DNA of 64,000 nt, from NCBI GenBank assembly GCA_020746105.1, contig CM036622.1, positions 45,081,977-45,145,976 on the forward strand, read 5' to 3'. A model generated the notes under the pieces. The model was given only the letters and a program-made list of their open reading frames with translations. It was not told the origin of the DNA and did no database searches. Position 1 is the first letter of the stretch; each line of letters begins with the position of its first letter. Below are positions 40,001 to 51,516 of this stretch, in pieces. A program made the position numbers and the translations under genes. This DNA is from Trogon surrucura. Lineage: Eukaryota > Chordata > Aves > Trogoniformes > Trogonidae.

Positions 40001-42453
40001 TGAAAGGATACATTAATGAGGGACAATGACTTATGTTGCAATAGCAGTTCCCTGCCCTTGATTAAATTAAAGGGTTGGTCTTATTTTTTATTTTAAATTA
40101 TGCTATTTCACACTGAAAGGCAGTCAAGTGTGCGAAATGTAAGTGTAATAAACAAGTAGGCTGAGCTGAAGGTCGAGGAGTTAATAACATCCCATATGAC
40201 AATAAACTAACTTCATGCTTGTTTTTGGCAGCTCTTGCTTCATGCATACCTTTATTCCATTCATATTAGAAAATCCACAGACTTTATTAATGTGTTTTCA
40301 AAGAAGAAATTCAATCTGGAGTGACTCTGTTCCTCATTATGGAGTCACTCCAAATCTCAAGTTAGTTGAGCAATTTTTCAGAAGTGTGTTTAAGAGTAAA
40401 AATAAAATGGAGAAAGTACTGTGCAGGCTTATGATGTGACTGTGCTATGGCTATTTTGAATCTAAGTTTTGACGTTTATTTCCAAACAGCTACGGAAAGG
40501 AGTGGACAGGCAGCTTTCGCTTAGCAGAGTCTGGTAAGCAGGCGGCATTCGGATGAACTCAGGAGTTAGTACCTCATCAGCCACAAAGGAACAATCTCGT
40601 TTTTCCAACAAAGAATGGGTTCCGCGTCCACAGGCGGAATTTGTGCAAATCCATTACTAAGAACAAGCCAACACTATTTTCCTAATTCTTTTCAGCGAAA
40701 TGGTCCGAGAGACGTCAACACCTCAAAGGAGACAATCATATCGTATGCCCTCTAGACGTCCTCTACAGATACCAATCTCCCCTTGCTGATACTTAACTGA
40801 GGTTTTCTGTTTCTTTTGTCTTAGCAAAAACATTAACCTTGAAGGGAGGGGTAAAAGGAAGGGGAAGGAGAGCTATAATATTTAGACTATACACAAAAAA
40901 GTATACACTAAGGAAATCAGTATTTGGAACTGAATTTTCTGGCTGCTTTGCTCATGTATGATAGTACATATCTCATATATATGCCATAGCTGCTTACGCT
41001 TATTAGCATTTTGAAGGCAGACATCACCATTTAACCAGCTGCAGTGTGTGTGCGGGTATGGAAACCTGCAATCCTGAAAAGATTAATGAATACTGATATA
41101 CACAAAATCTTTGACTCTCAGACAAAAGCATACAGGCAGAAATTTTCTCTGTAAAAATTCCAAGTTCAGCATTGCTGTATCCTTTAGACTGTTTTTTTGC
41201 TGTTGAATATTTTCTAGAGTTCTTGCACTATGCAACAAAAACCGATTTGCGCTGTACTGCACAAAAGCAAATACTTCTCATAAGTGACTAATTAACAATA
41301 GCATACAGAACAAAACAGAACAAAGTGACCTCAGTCCTTTATATAAAAGCGCCTTCCTCCTTTTATAAAATACTACAAGTTTTTTTTTAACAGGTGATTT
41401 CAGAGTATTTTATCAGTTACATGTCCTTGGTTGTTTGTCTGTAAACTCTTACGGAGATGAACATCTGTTCCTGGGGATATTTATGCAGAGGAAACATGGG
41501 ATTTCAATATTTTATCCAGATACAAATTCATATGTGCTTACTGCCAATGACATCAAGGCTTTGTAGAAGATGGCAATTCTTATGCACAAGGACGCTGTTA
41601 TTGAGATGCCTGATAGTCTGAATCACTTAGCACCTATCTCAAGACTGTCAGAGAAGTTTAACAAGAAAGCATTTAGAACACACTTGGAAGTTTGAATTAG
41701 CAATGTTAGTATTGAAAAAAACATAATAAATCAATATAAGAATTAATATCCTGCTGACACAAATGGAACCAAAGACAAGTTAAACCATTGTACCTTGTGA
41801 AAAGCCAGGGAACAGTATACTCAATCTCCAGACTAGCTCAGTTGTTTCTGCTGCATAGGTTGAATGGTAGAAACAATTCACAGCTCTTCTGCAACACGTT
41901 AAGCACATCTTATTCAGTGCAATGAATCTTCAAGCAAGACTTGGTGGGCTCTGTCCTGCAGACAAGACCCAGCTCTGCAGCGAAGGCTGCTACAGCTTAG
42001 TTGCTCTGCTGTAAAATCTGTGTTGGGGCTGCCAGTCCCTCCACATGGGCCCTGGGCAGTGCAGTAGGTGCCCGAGGGCTAAATTGCTCAGGGAAATGGG
42101 TCCTGCTCTCTTTTCCAGACTCAGGGCTGGGAGAAGTAGGTGAGAGCTGTGGCAGGTGTAGAACAGCATGCAAATAACCACCACCTTCTTGGGTGATGTG
42201 GTAGCTCAAGGCAGTGTAAAGCTTCTAAAAATCATGCTCAGTGGTTGTTTCAGTGCCTGTGCACCCTGGTTTATGGCAGGAGGTGGAGGAGGCTGAGAAA
42301 TTCATGGGCAGGAGGCCTGAGGTGCCATGAGATGTTTAAGCATAGACTCCAGAGTAGCTTGAACTCTGTTATGTGTTTGTTTATTAGAAAAGCTAATGAA
42401 TAAAAAGAGTCCTTTGAAACTTTTTCTCTGAAAGATTTAGTTCTAGGTAAAAG

Positions 42454-42456
<3 letters not shown>

Positions 42457-42493
<37 letters not shown>
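42457..42493. repeat. (TA)18 microsatellite
   Basis: Uninterrupted alternating TA over 37 bases, followed by two GGATAT units (GGATATGGATATC). Likely length-polymorphic; intronic, and no function is indicated. Confidence 0.98.
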
Positions 42494-42495
<2 letters not shown>

Positions 42496-43907
42496 ATATG
42501 GATATCATAACTTAATAGAGCTAATAAGCACACAGAACATATGAGCTAGATTTGACCAGATCTCTTGCTTTGATTATACAGTCATAAATGTGTGACAGCA
42601 GAAAAGAGGGAAATAAAGAAAAAAATGGCTGCCCTCTGACCAGACGAAACACATGGAGTTTGATTCTGATGCATTCCACCCTTTTTCCATGTGCATTCCA
42701 TGGATTGCGAGTGGCAATGATTAATAACAAGCCTTGTCCTTAGATAAGCCTGAGGAGATTTTAACATTTACTCATAAGTAAGGAACAAGGATCAACAGAT
42801 ATTTTTTGCTACTCAGAAGTCTTATTAGGTTGATCATACACAACTACCAAGTTGCCAAGAACTCAGGATGTGTAGGGGCCCCTAAGCAGGACACCTGAGA
42901 GTCCCATTGTGTGCTAAGGATCAGAAATGAAAGATTTCCCCCTCTTTCTTCCCTTTACTAACTACTACTCAACATGTTTTTAAGCTTTCTTGCAGACAGC
43001 AAACCTCACAGGAAACACCAATGTGACCATTTGTATGGACGGCTAATAAGGCATTGTTTTTACATGTCAGTTAGTAATTTCCTACAGAAAACAACAGAAG
43101 CAGGAGGAATGTTTCATATATATGAACAAGTTTTCAATATTAGTTATATTGATCTAATATGCTCAAGCCTTTCTTTTAACTTTTGCCAACAGAAATAGAA
43201 TCTCGGTTACGACTAAGAAGCGTTAAGTCAACCTACAATTTTTTTCACCTAAGGATATTCATACTTGCCTGCTAGTATAGATTATTTGTGTACAATAATT
43301 CATATGAATAATGTTGACCCATTCAGGTATCATGCACCGTTAAGCTAAGGACCTGTTAACAAATAGCAAAGAAGCCCAAGCAGACTGATTGAACTCAAGG
43401 AGTTTCTTCCTGGCGACAAATGTTTGCATGATTCCTCCTATATTAACAGAGCAAAACCAAGGCAGCCAACCTTGCTAATGAATGTTGCGTTTAAAGATGT
43501 GGAGGAATAGCCACGACACAGCGATCACTTAACTCTTTCTTGTGCAACATATTCTAGAAGAGACATAGGTCTTCTGAGGTGAGATCTAAGTGCATGAAAA
43601 CACCATGCTGTATTAATGCTTAACTGTAATCAGCTAGAGACATAGCACATGCTCAGTTTACTGGGACATTCCACTTCAAGTGCATGTTAAACTAATATTG
43701 ACTTTTCCACTAAACCAAAATCTCTGTTATTTGTGCCCAGAAGACTGAAAAAACAATAGACGTGGGAAGCAGAAGAATTAATCTTCTGACCTTTTCTTTT
43801 TTTATACCTTTGGAGTCAGTCTTTTTTGTGCGTCTAATAGGGAATGTGAGCTATTACTTGCAATGATTCTTAGATTACGCAGAAGTACTTTACTGTGTTT
43901 TTTCTTC

Positions 43908-43926
43908 TTTTTTTTTTTTTTTTTTT
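43908..43926. repeat. T19 tract just downstream of a b1 exon
   Basis: Nineteen T residues on the plus strand (A19 in the transcript), about 70 bases into the intron after the exon ending at 43998. It is not next to a recognisable transposon. Confidence 0.95.
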
Positions 43927-43997
43927 GCATTCTCCACATTCAGTAAACTCCACAGAGTGTTATTAATAATAATATCTTTAAAACATTGTCTTTTTAC

Positions 43998-44164
43998 CTG
44001 TATCCATTCTCTGATAGAATCTTCCCCTGGGGTCCATCCATTCTCAGGGTAATTTAGCCGGGACCTTTCTGAAGACCAGATAGCACTGTACTGGGAGGAG
44101 ACAGTGATTTGATCAGAGTGAATTTCTCCCGACTCCATACCTAGTGGTTCCATGCACTGGAAAT
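43998..44164 (-). CDS. NRP1: NRP1 exon: start of FV/VIII domain b1
   Basis: The exon encodes about human residues 272-327, the first third of b1, the domain that binds C-terminal arginine (CendR) ligands such as VEGF-A165. It reads DFQCMEPLGMESGEIHSDQ, ITVSSQYSAIWSSERSRLN and YPENGWTPGEDSIREWIQ. The FQC cysteine opens the b1 disulfide. Tyr of SSQY (human Y297), Trp of AIW (W301) and Asp of PGED (D320) of the ligand pocket are all kept. The human N300 sequon (N-W-S) is absent because that position is Ile. The acceptor is TTTTCTTCAG, and the donor is CAG|GTAAAA in phase 0. Reading past the donor gives VKRQCFKD and then further open intron. Confidence 0.98.
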
Positions 44165-45197
44165 CTGAAGAAAAAACAAATTACCATCATTATTGTGGTC
44201 AGCTTTTTGATTCAGACTTTGAATAATGAGAATGTTTTCCTGCTCTGAATATGAATATCTAAAGAAGTTATTTTCATGTGACTCTGAATTCTTCAGCAAC
44301 TTTAAGTGAGGCAGTATTGGGCTTATGGTGTCATTCTTAATACTCTCATTTGAGTTGCCATGACAATTCCTGCAGTAATAATGCTATACAAATATTTTTA
44401 GCCCAGCATTGTAGCCATTTCAATATAGGACAGTAGGATTCTCTTTTCTAGGGTAGCACAGGCACTTTTGTCGATTCATAATATAAAACAATGTATGTTC
44501 AATCATAATTATGCACAAAGCCAGGAAAGACAAACCAGATGGCTGTATAGAATGATTTTACTTTAAAACTATTCACTCCAATACAAAAAAGTAAAATATA
44601 TTTTCACAATGTTATTAAAATTCTATCCATTCTCTTTGGATCATGAGCACTGGAAAGATACAAAGCAACAAAATTTGTATCCAGGCCAGAAGATTAGTGA
44701 CCAAAGGGAATTACCACCTCTACTGTAACATACTGTAATTTAAATGAGTTGGTCAACTTCATCCAATCTTTTTTTGTTGACCCCAAGTTATACAGATGGT
44801 CTAGAATCAACTGCCACCCTAGTCAGTATATCGAATTCAAAGGTTGATAGGGCATGGAGACTAAATTCTTCTCTCATACTTCAAAAACAAAGGCTCCAAC
44901 TCCCACCAAAGCAAGAGAAACTGGTGGTGGTTTAAAGTAAAATATCAGTGTGTGAAGTGAGGGCCCTGAAATTTGGGTACACACTTCTTTTTATCACACC
45001 TGTGGATCTGATGTATTTCTAACACATGGGTGGGTGCTGAGATGAAGGTTTCAAAATCCATTAGTTAGAAAAATGAACTTTTAACAAAAAAAGATCTGAC
45101 ATTTCAATGAAAATATTCTGAAAAAAAAATGTTTAAATCTTTTATCTGGGATCCAAAAACTTCTATTCAGAAGTGCTATCAGAGTAGTTTATACGAG

Positions 45198-45295
45198 TTC
45201 TAGCTGGAGTCCCCATAACTGAGTAATCAAATTTGTTGCCAAACTTTTCTAGCTGGAGTCCCCATAACTGAGTAATCAAATTTGTTGCCAAACTT
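45198..45295. repeat. Perfect 49-bp tandem duplication
   Basis: Two back-to-back identical 49-bp copies, 45198-45246 and 45247-45295, each begin TTCTAGCTGG and end TGCCAAACTT. There is no difference between the copies, which points to a recent duplication, a length polymorphism, or an assembly artefact. It lies inside an NRP1 intron, away from splice sites. Confidence 0.97.
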
Positions 45296-45639
45296 CATTT
45301 CCTGTGGCATTATTGCCCTTTTCCCCATTTCCGTGCTGCTTTGATATATTAGGGGCTTTGGGTGATGTACTGAAGCTGAATTATGTAAGGGTAAGATTCA
45401 AAATAAATTCTTCATGGAATCAGAAGCAGAGCCATAAGCCACTACAAAGAACACAAGACATGGTAGGTGGGACTCATATTAAAGCATCTAAAAAGTAGGT
45501 ATCTAGTTTGATCCAGATGTGGGCTTTCCCTGTAGTCTACTGATATGAACAAGTACCTCCTGGGGACATCTCACATGTCTAAGACAAGTAGCCTGAATAA
45601 TCCTCTGGAAGTATTGAAATGCAAAGAGCAAGGGTGGTT

Positions 45640-45722
45640 GAAATTAAGTGAGAAGAATCTCTCCTTTGTTTGAACCTGCAACTGAAATTAATTGAGAAGA
45701 ATCACTCCTCTGTCTGAATCTT
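45640..45722. repeat. Imperfect 44-bp tandem duplication
   Basis: A first unit at 45640-45683 and a second starting at 45684 share GAAATTAA, TGAGAAGAATC and CTCCT.TGT.TGAA in the same order, with several substitutions. It is older than the 49-bp duplication about 350 bp away in the same intron. Confidence 0.85.
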
Positions 45723-46781
45723 GTTGTCCTTGTTTAAGAGCTGAACGCATTCCAGCATAGCAGATATTAATTTTGGCTCCAGTGTACAGCCCAGAGATGA
45801 TGACTGTGGAGGTGATGGACATGGGCACCCAGGTTGCCTGTGCTGTTTAATGAAGGGGTAGGAGCAGCACCTACATAAGGAGAATCCAGACTAGCTGGAG
45901 GTACTATCTGAGAGAGATGGAGAAGGATCCTTCCCATCCACAAAGGCTGAGTATATCCCTTTCCCTCTTCCTGGCTATGCACATACAAGAAAGGTATTAA
46001 GGACGCAAGGGGCAGAGGAGAGGTGGAGAGTAACAGAAATAATTTCAGTTTACTGATTTTTCTTTTGTTCTTTCTTTGACTAAATAAGTACATCAAATCT
46101 GTGTGACTCTGCTAGAAAACTCAGTAAGTCACAGAAAGGAGAGTCTGATTTAAAGTGTATGTTTTATCATTGAGGAAAGCAAGGAAATCTGCAAGGACGT
46201 GGTATAACAAAGCCTGTTATTTTCCTGCATGTCCCCTGCCTTCTTTCATTCTCTTTCCAAAGAGTAAGCATGAAAATGAGGCAATTGGGAAAAAAATTTG
46301 AGGCAGAGAACAAAGCTTAGATAGTTTATGAAATGGTTTAACAAGAGCACATATATTAAATGGGTTCCTTTTATTCAAGAAATCGATCATCAAAGCTTAT
46401 TCCATGTAATAAAAGAAGGCTTTGGATAGTGCATTCACTGTTCATATTTCATTGTTTTAATGCAACTGTTCAATTGCTCTGCATTCCTTTATTTCCTTGG
46501 TCAGCACAGTTTTTCACAATCATTATCCCAACTTCCTGGCAATACTGCAGAATAAAACTGTAAGGAGGATACTGCTTCTTGCACTGCTTTTCAATGGGCA
46601 GCTGTTCCTTTAAAAAAACACCCACAAAAAAAAAACCAAAACAAAAGAAAACCAGAACCAACCCTTCACTACCATCTTATTTATTTAAGGGTTCTTTAAA
46701 GTTTCATGCAACACCTGGTGTGCAAGAAGACATAGCAGAGAATATTTTCCAAGAAGCTCTGTGGGATAGATAAATACTGAC

Positions 46782-46937
46782 CTTCTGATACACTGCTCTG
46801 TGACACGCTGTAGTTTGCTGAGAATCCCTCTTTTGCTATTGCACTGTCGGTGTAAAATACCATTGAAAGAATCCCTGTTGAAGACCGGACACGTCCTGGG
46901 TTGTTCTGCCCGCAGTAACGCCCTATGTGTGGACCAA
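46782..46937 (-). CDS. NRP1: NRP1 exon: second half of CUB2 domain
   Basis: The exon encodes about human residues 220-271 and completes CUB2. Reading from the acceptor it gives VGPHIGRYCGQNNPGRVRSS, TGILSMVFYTDSAIAKEGFS and ANYSVSQSSVSE. The cysteine in RYCG closes the second CUB2 disulfide. The Asp in FYTDSA matches the third calcium ligand of the domain. ANYS keeps the N261 glycosylation sequon. The acceptor ends CTCTTTGCAG and the donor is AGAAG|GTCAGT. It is 156 nt, phase 1 to phase 1, so skipping preserves frame. The longest open frame overlapping this spot on the minus strand is in another register, so a simple ORF search would miss this exon; the call rests on the translated match to NRP1 and the splice sites. 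Confidence 0.97.
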
Positions 46938-48740
46938 CTGCAAAGAGATGGGAAATAACAGTAAACTACCAAGTCTACTACAACAATAGGTGCCACTACA
47001 ACAGCCTCCTAGATATTGTTCCTCAGCAGGGAATAGTGAACCTCTACAACAGTCCGTAGTCACAATCTCATCAATAACTGAGCGGTGAACAATAAATTGT
47101 GTATCTTACCCTAGTAATCTTACTTCTAAAACGCTCCAGATAGCAATCCATAAACCTCTGAAAATGTAAAGAACCAGGATTTCAAAAATTGTCCTTTAAA
47201 TTGTGCAGAGAGGGCAAGGATGCACAAAATGATACGTGCAAAACACCAGAAGTATTTTTCAAAGTATGACTGAAGCACCTATTTATGACAAGGACATCTG
47301 AATGGCCTGATTTGCCCACCCAGTCTACAAGTTGCTTTGGGAATAGAAGTTTGAACAGCACCTTCCAGGCAAACTTAAAAAACATTTTTGCATCCATATT
47401 GTGTCTATGATCAATGATTCTTTATCCCCTCCTATTTAGGCTTTCAACACACCCTCACAGATCTCTTGCTCATATGCTTAATGTTAACGAACACTGTAAA
47501 AGAATTAGAGAGAAAAAATATTAATCCTTTCAAAAGAGCAAGGATTTAAGTATATCTCCACGTCACAGAACACACACACATACGTGATCTTTCTCAGTGT
47601 TAATAACGTATAAACCAGTTGCTGATATTTTTCTGGATTTCCTGTGCAGCGAGATAATCTTTTTCCTTAATTAAGCTACTCAATTCACAACCAACATATG
47701 TGGCCTTCTAGCACTTGAGCATTCCCTACAGATAGGTCCCTAGGCTGTTGAATAGTGGTACATCTGTGCTTACAAACAATAAGAAAAGATAATGCTAAAA
47801 CCCATCCATGGAGCCAATCATGAAAATAATCATGAGACGTCATTCTAATGCTTACACCACTGGGTTTCCAGGCTTAAATTAACACCTTGTCATTTCTCTA
47901 GGAAGTCCAATTAACTTTCAGTTTAAAATATAAAATGTTTATATATCCTAATTATTCACAGTTCAAAGAAAATCTTCAGCTAACATAATTTTGTAGTAGT
48001 TTATTGGCATTTTCCAACAAGTAAAACAGTTCCAGCTTGGAATAACTTTATTATGTAAGCTATGCATTTCCGTAAGGCCTAGAGTTGCCAGAAAGAGGGA
48101 ACTCAGATGTTATAGCTCTTGCTGCCAGCATGTGCTTTTCTGTCCATATTCTGGCCATAGTTAATCGTCAGTTGCCTTGGCAATCCTATGGCATTTCAAA
48201 TACCTGCCAGTTCAGGTCTTTTCCACCAGGGTTTTTCAATGCAACATTGGTAGAATGAATCACCCTAAGGAAGGTAGGAATTGAATTCTTGCTCATCCTA
48301 GAAATCATTGACGCTTTAGAATTTTAGTATTTGGAGTGAAAAAGTTGTTTTAGACTGTTACCATTCGCAGTTTTAAAAAGCACAAAATAATGCCTCCACT
48401 GTAAATTGTTGCAGTTTTGCTTTTTTTTTTCTTTTTTTTCTTTTGCATTTTCTATGTGCAAACAGCTCTCATCCTGCACATTCCTGTGATGGCTTTTAAC
48501 ATTATAGCTGCTGGTGCCACTCTGATCTGCAAGAAAACAAGGAGGATAAGGCCACCATGTTACGGCACTCTGAGCCTCCCTCCTCCCTCTTCCTGTGGGG
48601 AAGCCTCTTTGAAATGACAAACAGAGGAGAACTTTGTTTAAAGCAGACAGGCTTTAAGATTCCCCATGACTCATTGGTTTATAATTTTTAAGACGTATTT
48701 AGTGATTCTGCATTTCAGCTTTCTGCAGATTGGTCCTGCT

Positions 48741-48781
48741 ATCACAGTACTTTGCTAGATATCACATCCTTTGCTAGATAT
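48741..48781. repeat. Imperfect 20-bp tandem repeat
   Basis: ATCACAGTACTTTGCTAGAT is followed directly by ATCACATCCTTTGCTAGAT. The copies differ in the middle and by one base of length. Intronic. Confidence 0.9.
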
Positions 48782-51071
48782 GTAGACGCAAGAGCCAAAA
48801 ACTTGCAGAATATGAGACAAAGAGGTATTGAATTATTTTGCACAACATTTAAGCCTTAGTCTACTGAGTTAATATGGTATTGATCTGAACAGAACTGGAT
48901 GAAATCAAGATTTTTATTCTTCTCACATAAATAGCTTACACAAGGTTATCCTTTTTTTTCCATTTCAGTCTTGAATACTTAGCTATGACAATAAATTATC
49001 AAATGTTGCAGGTGTCACCACATGTGGGGAACACATTCAGGGGAGAATACAGCTGTCTACTTAGGTAGAATATGACACTGTTTTATTTTTTTTTACCATC
49101 TTCCTGACCTTTCCTTACGAACTGAGATGGGCTTTCATAACAGACCATACACAGTCCCAAATGGGAATTTTAGGGCAGCAGGTGCTGAAAGGTCATTACA
49201 CTCAAAGAGCTCTTTGAAGCCTCTACCTGTAGACCACCATGCTGCTTTGTCAGCATACCCCAGGGAGGCCTGCTCCCAATACGAGTCACGTGGAAATGTC
49301 CTCACTCAAGGACACTTCTGCATTTCCCACAAAAAAAAAGGTATTTTGGTGAGCCAGCTACTTCACCTGTGTGCCCACACTGTACCTGTTATTGAGACAT
49401 TGGCTCCTCTTTCCACTGATATAGTGGAAAAATGAGTATCTTTCAGGTTAAAAGATGAAGGGGCAACTAAGAAACCTAGTTTGCAAGCTTTTTCCAAAAT
49501 GTAAAGTCTAATTCTAGAACTTGAATAAATACTTGATGATTCTTATTACAGAGGTTTGAAGGATTACAGATCTGAATGTGGAACATATAGAATATGCCTG
49601 GTGGTTTAAGACTAAACAGAAACCTTATCCTTACCAATACTTCTTTTCCTTTCTACTGTTTGCCCTTCTGGACAAAGACTATCAGTATCAGAAAATTTGG
49701 AGACTTACTGAAATACATGTTTGTCCATCCAGTTGAAATACTAACTTTTGGAATTTAGTTAAAAAAACCAAAACACAAGCAAGGAAAAATGGTACAGCAG
49801 ATTTCTAAAATACTAGACCAAATGTTAACTAGCTGTTTTACTGAATTTTAAGGCTGGTCTTTAAAAGTATGCTGGTATGCTTTGGACAGTAGTTTCACAG
49901 CAGTATGACTGTTGTTGACAAAACATTTGCACATAATTTAGGATGATGAAGAGAAAAGAGAAGAAAAATTAATCCCATCCTCACAGTCCAGTAGTCACTG
50001 ACGCCGAGCTTGTGGATACGCTTATATTCTAATAGCTTCTCACAGGAGTGTAGGAAGCAACCACAATAGAGGAGAAACACACTTAGATTAATAGCCACCT
50101 TCATTTGCACTGATGTTAACGACTGAAGTGTTCTGTTTTGCTCAGTAGTTCAGTGGAAGCTCTTGTGGTATTGATGGAAGCAGCAATGTGTTTCTGAAAC
50201 TGTATGTGTACTTCTTTAAATTACACTTGAACCCCTAGCAGACAGTCTATAGAGCTTCAAAGAGAGCCGCATGCTGAATATGTACAATTCATCACTTAAG
50301 CTAGTCCTTGTTTTGAGTGGGCTATTTTTCTTCGAAGTTATCAATGGACTGTTCTCTGGTGATGCCGGCTGAGGTATAGTTGTGCCTTGGGCAAAGATAT
50401 TTTTGGTCTCTAATTTATTAATGCAAACCCACATATTTCTATTCTGTGCTCTACTCATTTTCCTGTTCTAACTCCACCTGTTACCTCCTTCAAACCATGG
50501 TCACTTTTCTGCACAATATTTGCAACATTCACCTGTAATTTCCAAATATTCTCCAACAGGGTTTGTTTCATTTACTGCTTTGTTTTAAAGAGGAGACCAA
50601 AGAATGCCCTTGGCATGCAGTTATGCAGAAACAAAATGACAGGTTTGAAGCATTCCTGAATGCCTACCATTCCCCCCCTGAAACAGCAAAACACTTATAC
50701 CAGTGTTTAACTTCAGACCTGTAAGTGTCCTTGGTGAATTCCTTCTGAAGTCAATCTATCTGCTCACATGCTTCTAAGATAAGCGCATGTTTTGCAGAAT
50801 CAAGACGCAAGTACTCAGCACTTGCCAGATTCAATACACTAAAAGGACAGCCAGGTAGGGTGAGGACTCCATGATTGTGACAGAGCATTTCAGGATTAAC
50901 GTCCTTCTGAGTGACTGTTACTGAGTGACTGTTGGCAAATTGTCTAACAGAAAATTGTTTTCCATCAGAAAAACGGCAATTACGCAGAAGCAAATTGTAA
51001 ACGGAAGCATACTGATTTTGACATATCCTTTTAAACATCACTGTGAGTATTTGTTGAAGAGAACATTTCTC

Positions 51072-51097
51072 TTTTTTTTTTCTTTTTTTTTTTTTTT
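51072..51097. repeat. T-rich tract (T10-C-T15)
   Basis: Two long T runs separated by a single C on the plus strand, followed by a purine-rich stretch (GAGGAGGAAGAAAAAAA). Low complexity; no mobile element recognised. Confidence 0.9.
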
Positions 51098-51487
51098 GAG
51101 GAGGAAGAAAAAAATCACAACTGTAGAAAACAGCAAATTTATTTCCTCCTCATGTCTAGGGACTGTAGCTGATCAAATTCTACAGTGAAAACATTTTCCC
51201 ACTTATGTTGCATTTCATCTGCTCTTAGGCATTAAAGTTTACATTCAAGTTAGTGATCCATAGCTCCCAATGACATAAGAACCTCCAGAAGTCCATTAAC
51301 TGCACTCTAAAGTAGATGTCTAAGATAGATGAGAGTGGGGTGTTGCTCTCTGCTGAGAAAGGAGGGATTGACAGTGCCTGGTGCAAACATTGATGCCTGA
51401 TTTCCAGAGTTGAGTGAGAACAGCATGTTCAGGGGGCTGCCCATCCAATTCTGCCCTGGTTGTGGCCATAACTATTTTCCGTTGTAC

Positions 51488-51516
51488 TATTAAAATACTG
51501 TCGTATTAAAATACTG
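51488..51516. repeat. Short 16-bp-period tandem repeat
   Basis: TATTAAAATACTG occurs at 51488-51500 and again at 51504-51516, separated by TCG. A small replication-slippage product in an intron. Confidence 0.93.

Larger units (their letters stand above)
25922..43997 (-). other. NRP1: Large b1 intron (about 18 kb)
   Basis: This is the largest intron in the window, inside domain b1. It carries the CR1 copy (26825-27530), the older CR1-like relic (26150-26650), T tracts at 30883-30903, 34073-34094 and 43908-43926, an A14 run at 36799-36812, the (TA)18 repeat at 42457-42493, an inverted-repeat TAATTA cluster near 37033-37082 and a small GC-rich patch at 39415-39600. No nested gene could be supported. 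Open frames of 100-140 codons (36466-36882, 36934-37302, 38434-38950, 38991-39404) show no domain, are not conserved families I recognise, and several overlap one another on opposite strands. Confidence 0.75.
44165..46781 (-). other. NRP1: Intron between CUB2 and domain b1
   Basis: This intron is about 2.6 kb with GTCAGT and TCTTCAG ends. Its notable contents are a perfect 49-bp tandem duplication at 45198-45295 and an imperfect 44-bp duplication at 45640-45722, annotated separately. No coding or RNA feature was recognised. Confidence 0.8.
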
